A DNA stretch of 64,000 nucleotides, from the NCBI GenBank assembly GCA_017402995.1, contig JAFQOV010000021.1, forward strand, positions 1 through 64,000, given 5' to 3'. Under the pieces are notes generated by a model. That model made no database searches and was not told where the DNA came from. It saw nothing but the letters and a program-made list of their open reading frames with translations. Made by a program: the position numbers and the translations under genes. How positions within the stretch are numbered: position 1 is the stretch's first letter; each line of letters begins with the position of its first letter. Shown piece by piece: positions 59,646-64,000 of the stretch. The DNA is from Candidatus Gastranaerophilales bacterium (GTDB lineage: Bacteria; Cyanobacteriota; Vampirovibrionia; Gastranaerophilales; Gastranaerophilaceae).

Positions 59646-60464
59646 ATGCAAGAAAATTTTAAACTTTTATTTATAGGCGATATTGTTGGCAAATGTGCCC
59701 GTCTTGCTGTGAAGAAGTTTCTAGTCGACGAAAATAATGCACAAAAATATGATTTCATCATAGCAAATGGTGAAAATGCAAGCCATGGTTTTGGTTTGAC
59801 TAAAAAAAATCATGATGAGTTGCTTTCATATGGCATTAATTGCATAACTTCTGGTAATCATATTTGGGATAAAAAAGATATTTCTTCATATATTGATGAA
59901 TCAAATAATCTTGTCCGTCCTTATAATTATCATAAATCTACTCAAGGTGTCGGCTATATTATTTTTGATAATATCATTGTTGCAAATTTTTTAGGCAAAA
60001 CTTTCATGCCGCCAATTGATTGCCCTTTTGTTGCTTTGGAAAAAATGATTGAAGAGTTGAAGCAAAAGTGCAACCTAGAAGAAAAAATTCTTTTTGTTGA
60101 TTTTCACGCAGAAGCAACAGCTGAAAAACAATGTTTTGCAAAATATGCAAGTGCACTTGGTGTGAATTGTGTCATTGGCACGCATACGCACGTTCAAACA
60201 GCTGATGAAACAATTATTGATGAAAATTGTGCATATTTAACTGATGCAGGTTTTTGCGGAAGTAAAAATAGTGTAATTGGTATGGAATATTCTGGTTCTA
60301 TAAAAAGAATTATCACATCAATCAATGAACGATTTGAAGTTGAAACTTCTATGCCTATTTTATTAAATGCGTGCGAAATTGAGTTTTTGAACAAAAAACC
60401 AATAAAAATCAACAGAATTAATGTTAGTTACGATAAAGTTGGAGAATGTGAAAATGAAAATTGA
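59646..60464 (+). CDS. ymdB: YmdB-family metallophosphoesterase (TIGR00282)
   Basis: Cyclic-nucleotide phosphodiesterase-like enzyme, commonly encoded next to rny. 272 residues. Metal ligands: FIGDIVG (D12), NGENASHG (E42, N43), SGNHIWD (H71), DFHAEATAEK and GTHTHVQTADE. It starts 12 bp after rny; its end overlaps the PHP gene by 11 bp. A weak TAGGT precedes ATG. Confidence 0.95.
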   Translation: MQENFKLLFIGDIVGKCARLAVKKFLVDENNAQKYDFIIANGENASHGFGLTKKNHDELLSYGINCITSGNHIWDKKDISSYIDESNNLVRPYNYHKSTQGVGYIIFDNIIVANFLGKTFMPPIDCPFVALEKMIEELKQKCNLEEKILFVDFHAEATAEKQCFAKYASALGVNCVIGTHTHVQTADETIIDENCAYLTDAGFCGSKNSVIGMEYSGSIKRIITSINERFEVETSMPILLNACEIEFLNKKPIKINRINVSYDKVGECENEN

Positions 60465-61302
60465 TTTACATATCCATACAACTTACTCTGATGGTGTTTT
60501 AAATCCTGAAGCAATTGTCGACACGGCTCTTGATTGCGATTTAAATGTTATTGCTTTGACAGATCATGACAATGTTTTGTCATATGATGTTGCTACAAAA
60601 TATGTAAAAGATAATAATCTTAATTTGGAAATTATCCCAGGTGTTGAAATCAACACAATTTATAAGGGCTATGAAGTTCATATTTTAGGATACTTCATGG
60701 ATAAAGATAACTCGCAATTTATTGATTTGATTAATTTCCAACAAAAAGCCAGAATTGAGCAAACGCACCAAATCATTGACCTTTTGGCAAAAAAACAAGG
60801 CATTAGAATTAAATTTGAAGACATTCAAAAGCTTGTTGCACCACGTGGTTCAATTGGTCGCCCTCATATTGCTCGTGCAATCACATCTGCGGGCGGAACG
60901 GCAAATGTTTTAGAAGCATATGCGAAATTTATCAACAATAATTCTGATGTATATGTTGAAAGAAAAACTGTTTCACCACATGACGCAGTTGAAATTATCG
61001 CAGAAGCAAACGGAATTCCTGTTTTTGCTCACCCAATTGATGTTGATATTGCAGATGATTTAACTTGCGAACTTGTAAATTGCGGTTTAAGAGGAATTGA
61101 AGCATATCACAGAAAACATTCGCCAGCTGCAGTTGAACATTTTTCAACCTTAGCTGAAAAATATGGAATTATTGTGACTGGTGGGTCGGATTTTCACGCG
61201 CCGTCTTTAAATCACGGAACAATTTTAATGGGCAAAAACTTTGTTCCTGATTGGATTTACGATAAATTGATTTTAGAAAAGAAAAAAATTGAACTTGCTT
61301 AA
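60454..61302 (+). CDS. PHP-domain phosphoesterase (RNase AM-like)
   Basis: 282 residues, a trinuclear metal phosphoesterase related to E. coli RNase AM (YciV), which degrades nucleoside bisphosphates and trims RNA 5' ends. Motifs: LHIHTTYSDG (5-14), LTDHDN, IPGVEINT, RPHIARAI, FAHPIDVD and SDFHAP. ATG at 60454 follows GGAG; the longer frame from 60421 lies inside ymdB. It completes an rny-ymdB-PHP operon, which fits RNA or nucleotide turnover. Confidence 0.93.
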   Translation: MKIDLHIHTTYSDGVLNPEAIVDTALDCDLNVIALTDHDNVLSYDVATKYVKDNNLNLEIIPGVEINTIYKGYEVHILGYFMDKDNSQFIDLINFQQKARIEQTHQIIDLLAKKQGIRIKFEDIQKLVAPRGSIGRPHIARAITSAGGTANVLEAYAKFINNNSDVYVERKTVSPHDAVEIIAEANGIPVFAHPIDVDIADDLTCELVNCGLRGIEAYHRKHSPAAVEHFSTLAEKYGIIVTGGSDFHAPSLNHGTILMGKNFVPDWIYDKLILEKKKIELA

Positions 61303-61895
61303 TATTCATTTTTTAAATATTCAAAAAGCGAGTGAAATTTAGTATTTAATTTTTCAATGTCTTCTTCTTCGTCAATTTCGATTGTAATTGTTGGGATTTG
61401 TTTTTCTACACCGCAATATGTCCCAAACGACCCAGGAGTTGGGTATCCGATATCTGATGAAGTTGGATATCCAATAAAATCTGAAATTTTTTGTGCCAAG
61501 CTTTCTGCTGGACCATCATAGTTTACGGTTTTATATGGTGCATGGATTGTGATGATTGCATTGAATTTATTTTTATCAATTAAATCTACCAAAAATCGTG
61601 TTTCTTTTTCGCTATTTGGCTCTAATCCGCCAAAATAGTCGTTATTTTCCCCTAAGACCCAATTTTTTGTTGGAAAGTTTCTGTTTAAATCAACCCCGTT
61701 TAAATTTTTTCTTGTACCTGAAGGGTTTAATTTTGGAATGAAATAAAGGGAGTTTTTACCATTTGTTGAAGATTTTTTTAAATATGAATTTATAAAATAC
61801 TCGCCTTGAAATTCATCTCCATGAAAAACTCCAATTATGAGTATTTTCTTGTCATAATTGGAGTTTTCTAATTTTATTAAATCAATACTGTTCAT
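61299..61895 (-). CDS. M14-family zinc carboxypeptidase/amidase (MpaA-like)
   Basis: 198 residues, one compact carboxypeptidase domain. Zinc ligands H25 and E28 (GVFHGDE) and H118 (TIHAP), the substrate-binding NLNGVDLNRNFP (64-75), and the catalytic E173 (TIEID) are in the right order. Its small size and lack of a signal peptide favour a cytoplasmic murein-tripeptide amidase (MpaA type) used in cell-wall recycling. It starts 3 bases after the rpaB stop, without its own Shine-Dalgarno, so it is coupled to rpaB. Confidence 0.88.
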   Translation of the reverse strand: MNSIDLIKLENSNYDKKILIIGVFHGDEFQGEYFINSYLKKSSTNGKNSLYFIPKLNPSGTRKNLNGVDLNRNFPTKNWVLGENNDYFGGLEPNSEKETRFLVDLIDKNKFNAIITIHAPYKTVNYDGPAESLAQKISDFIGYPTSSDIGYPTPGSFGTYCGVEKQIPTITIEIDEEEDIEKLNTKFHSLFEYLKNEY

Positions 61896-61898
61896 TAA

Positions 61899-62645
61899 TT
61901 AGCCAATTCTTTGGAACATGTAGCCAATACCACGAGCAGTCAAGATTAACTCAGGGTTAGCTGGGTCTGTTTCAAGTTTAGAACGTAATCTTGAAATATG
62001 TACATCAACAACACGAGTGTCAATTCTGTGATCTGGTGGATATGCCCAAACGTGTTGAAGAATTTCATTTCTTGAATATGCCGTACCTGAATTGTTAACC
62101 AATAATTCTAATAAGCTAAATTCCATGCCTGTTAGGCGGATTCTTTCATTTTTGCGGTAAACTTGACGTCTTGCAGTGTCAATTTTGATGTTACCTGTTG
62201 TGATAACATTTTTAGTAGTTTTGCTTGTAGGAACAGTAATATCTTTGTTAACTGTTCTTCTCAAAACTGCTTTAACGCGTGTTTCAAGTTCTTTAGGGCT
62301 GAATGGTTTAATAACATAGTCATCTGCGCCAAGTTCAAGACCTGTAATTCTTTCAGAAACGTCACCAAGAGCAGTTAAGATGATAATAGGAACATCTGAA
62401 ACTCTTCTGATTTCTCTAGTTACTCCATAACCGTCCATTTTTGGCATCATTACGTCAAGAATAACGATATCTGGGTTTGTTTTGTTAAATAAATCAACCG
62501 CTTCTTCGCCATCTTCAGCAGTAACAACGTTATAGCCTGCCATTTTAAGACGTGTTTCCAAGATTCTTCTGATACTTGCTTCATCATCTACAACTAAGAT
62601 TTTTTGCTTAGAATCAGTTTGTTCAGCTTGAATATCTTTCGTCAT
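61899..62645 (-). CDS. rpaB: RpaB-like OmpR-family response regulator
   Basis: 248 residues: receiver domain with acidic pocket D20-D21, phosphoacceptor D64 in VILDVMMPKMDGYG and K112 in YVIKPFSPKE; winged-helix output domain with IRLTGMEFSLLELLVNNSG and RVVDVHISRLRSKLE...PELILTARGIGYMFQR. From memory this tracks cyanobacterial RpaB along its length, including ASIRRILETRL and GDVSERITGLELGADDY. RpaB in photosynthetic cyanobacteria controls high-light genes with the kinase NblS. No kinase gene is adjacent. ATG follows AAGGAAG. Confidence 0.92.
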   Translation of the reverse strand: MTKDIQAEQTDSKQKILVVDDEASIRRILETRLKMAGYNVVTAEDGEEAVDLFNKTNPDIVILDVMMPKMDGYGVTREIRRVSDVPIIILTALGDVSERITGLELGADDYVIKPFSPKELETRVKAVLRRTVNKDITVPTSKTTKNVITTGNIKIDTARRQVYRKNERIRLTGMEFSLLELLVNNSGTAYSRNEILQHVWAYPPDHRIDTRVVDVHISRLRSKLETDPANPELILTARGIGYMFQRIG

Positions 62646-62770
62646 TTCTCTTCCTTACTTATTCAAATAATTAACAACATTACAAAATATATACTTTTTT
62701 TAACTAATATTAACATAAATTAATTTTTTTTGCAAAACATTAATTTCTTGCATTTGAAAATTTTTTATGC

Positions 62771-62800
62771 AAAAAAATGCCCGCGTTTTGCGGGCAAATT
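62771..62800 (-). terminator. Terminator of the 62834 gene
   Basis: Stem TGCCCGC / GCGGGCA (62778-62784, 62790-62796); on the minus strand it is followed by seven T's. Confidence 0.9.
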
Positions 62801-62833
62801 TTAGTTTAGAGTTTATTTAGATAGGAGTTTAGT

Positions 62834-63391
62834 TTAAGCTAATTTTATTGTTGAATTTTGAATTGCTTGGCTTTTGCTTTCTTTAAGTGATTGCAATTCT
62901 GCTTCTTCGCTTTCGATTAATGCTTCAAGCTCTGTTTTTTCTTGTTCCATTGCTTTTTCTTTTTCATTAATCATTGGCATTAATACTTGTTCAGCATATT
63001 CTTTTAAAGCTTCATCTAAGAATTTGTTATATACTTGATCAGTATTTAAGTTGCCGTTTTCATCTTTGTATAAAGCTGCTTCTGCGCCATATCCGCTGTT
63101 ATAATATTGATCTGCGGTTAAGCTTTCATATGCGTTTGCATAATAGTCTGTTTGTTCTTGTGCGACTTGTGCTGCTGCTTCTGTTGAATAACCCATGAAG
63201 TCCATAGCGTCGCCGAATAAATTTGTTCCTAGATTTGCAATTTCGTTTGGTGTAATTTTACCATCTGCGATTGCACCTGAGAAACTAGATAATTGTCTTA
63301 GTTCTCTTGACATTTGCATAAGTTTCAATTGCTTGTCTTGAATATCTGATTGCAATTCTCTTTGTCTTAGAGTCATTAAAACCCAACCCAT
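62834..63391 (-). CDS. Hypothetical helical protein with degenerate EF-hand-like loop
   Basis: 185 residues, not recognised. Starts MGWVLMTLRQRELQSDI; the first 40 and last 60 residues are charged helices (KEKAMEQEKTELEALIESEEAELQ, probably coiled coil). IADGKITPNEIANLG (about 44-58) has the G, I and E spacing of an EF-hand loop but lacks the first acidic residues; KDENGNLNTDQV (about 113-124) is similar. No signal peptide. ATG at 63391 follows AGGAG by 8 bases; the GTG at 63400 does not. Monocistronic with its own terminator. Confidence 0.7.
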   Translation of the reverse strand: MGWVLMTLRQRELQSDIQDKQLKLMQMSRELRQLSSFSGAIADGKITPNEIANLGTNLFGDAMDFMGYSTEAAAQVAQEQTDYYANAYESLTADQYYNSGYGAEAALYKDENGNLNTDQVYNKFLDEALKEYAEQVLMPMINEKEKAMEQEKTELEALIESEEAELQSLKESKSQAIQNSTIKLA

Positions 63392-63488
63392 AGTACACAC
63401 TCCTAACTAATTAAATAAACTTTTAAACTAACCTACATTTTAATAAAGTATTTTTGATTTAAATAATTGCTTATTTGATTTTATTTTG

Positions 63489-63506
63489 TTAACAAAACTT
63501 TACAAA
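63489..63506 (+). promoter_or_regulatory. Candidate RpaB (HLR1-like) box
   Basis: TTAACAAA-AC-TTTACAAA: two direct 8-mers with the 2-bp gap of the HLR1 consensus; the second half is perfect and the first has one mismatch. Lies about 35 bp upstream of the radical SAM gene. Confidence 0.3.
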
Positions 63507-63541
63507 GTATATTTTTGATGTTTTTAGTTTAAGATTTATAT

Positions 63542-64000
63542 ATGATTACAGACGAGTTTTTAAGCAAATACGAAGAAATTTTATATAAAACAGAGCGCCC
63601 TTCTAGATATATTGGAGATGAATTTGGCTCATATAATAAAGATTTTGATAAAGCACAAGGAAAGTTTTTGCTTGCTTTTCCGGATAAATATGAAATTGGA
63701 ATAAGCAATTTTGGTCATAAAATTTTGTATGACATAATTAACAAAAAAGAAAACTTAATGTGCGACAGATTATATGCCCCAGATATTGATTTTATCAATC
63801 TTTTAAAAGAAAAAAATCTTGGTTTGTATGCGCTTGAATCTAAAAAAAGTCCAAAAAATTTTGATATTGTGGGTTTTGGTTTGCAATATGAAATGTGTTA
63901 TACGACAGTTTTAAAAATGCTTGAAATGTCTGATATTGCGATATTTTCAAAAGATAGAGAAGAAAATGACCCAATTATTTTGGCTGGTGGTCCTTGCACA
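63542..64000 (+). CDS. B12-binding-type radical SAM protein (TIGR03960-like), N-terminal part
   Basis: Partial: 153 codons are visible and the frame is open at the window's right edge. The start MITDEFLSKYEEILYKTERPSRYIGDEF, FLLAFPDKYEIGISNFGHKILYDIIN and NFDIVGFGLQYEMCYTTVLKMLE and ILAGGPC match the N-terminal B12-binding-like part of TIGR03960 radical SAM proteins. The radical SAM CxxxCxxC motif would lie beyond the window. No Shine-Dalgarno; TAAGAT is 6 bases before ATG, so it may be leaderless. Confidence 0.8.
   Translation, partial: MITDEFLSKYEEILYKTERPSRYIGDEFGSYNKDFDKAQGKFLLAFPDKYEIGISNFGHKILYDIINKKENLMCDRLYAPDIDFINLLKEKNLGLYALESKKSPKNFDIVGFGLQYEMCYTTVLKMLEMSDIAIFSKDREENDPIILAGGPCT

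Noticed and set aside
62646-62760. Autoregulatory HLR1 box upstream of rpaB
   Set aside because: Only one TTACA half-site is present and the neighbouring TTAACA is out of register.
1-64000. CRISPR array, IS element or prophage
   Set aside because: No regularly spaced repeats, transposase, integrase or phage structural genes were recognised.

Overview
This window looks like a chromosomal segment of a gut-type non-photosynthetic cyanobacterial relative (Vampirovibrionia/Melainabacteria, probably Gastranaerophilales). That assignment is inferred from the sequence. The DNA is AT-rich. The response regulator at 61899-62645 matches cyanobacterial RpaB closely along its whole length. A DUF3326-like gene is present, several pilin-like proteins carry an A-F/W-T-L-A-E prepilin motif, and diderm functions (MlaA-like protein, heptose adenylyltransferase, periplasmic foldase, Mla/HlyD-type proteins) sit beside flagellar rod genes. 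No photosynthesis gene, IS element, CRISPR array or prophage was seen.

Layout. 1-365 is a structured noncoding stretch. 366-7070 holds PPi-dependent phosphofructokinase, TypA, serine hydroxymethyltransferase, a lipoprotein and a polyprenyl-phosphate sugar-phosphate transferase. 7067-12474 holds a nucleoside transporter, an orphan HlyD-type adaptor, CysE and four flagellar rod/hook genes. 12633-15532 holds a TPR protein and a possible FliK-like protein. 15562-17465 is an isolated rpsH-rplF-rplR fragment of the spc operon whose two spacers carry a 136-bp near-identical repeat. 17674-29291 is envelope and repair (DegT aminotransferase, RfaE2, SurA-like, Mfd, PlsC-like, a large zinc-ribbon/AAA/TPR protein, PdxJ). 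29397-30547 is rplU-rpmA, tRNA-Asp and a 380-bp element bounded by a copy of the tRNA 3' end. 30546-37951 is accessory: small lineage-specific proteins, CrcB, an O-acetylation pair and pilin-like genes. 37961-50041 mixes SerS, RluB, RarA, an orphan solute-binding protein, an MlaA-hydrolase fusion and a Cys-His-Asp protein. 50095-55789 is a tight ROK kinase-holA-holB-DUF3326-pilin operon. 55790-64000 holds tsaB-tsaE, rny-ymdB-PHP, an M14 peptidase, rpaB and a partial radical SAM gene.

Three patterns cut across these regions. (1) At least nine genes lack a Shine-Dalgarno sequence and have a -10 hexamer 6 (once 7) bases before ATG, so transcription should begin at the start codon itself: leaderless mRNAs. 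(2) Five otherwise unrelated small proteins begin with a shared hydrophobic-[S/T/N]-F-(x)-[G/A] tag, three of them in the form M-x-x-[S/A]-P-[I/V]-S; one has a transglutaminase/cysteine-protease-like triad. This is the best candidate for an undescribed targeting or effector system. (3) Structured intergenic repeats recur between ribosomal genes, beside tRNA-Asp and at the window start.
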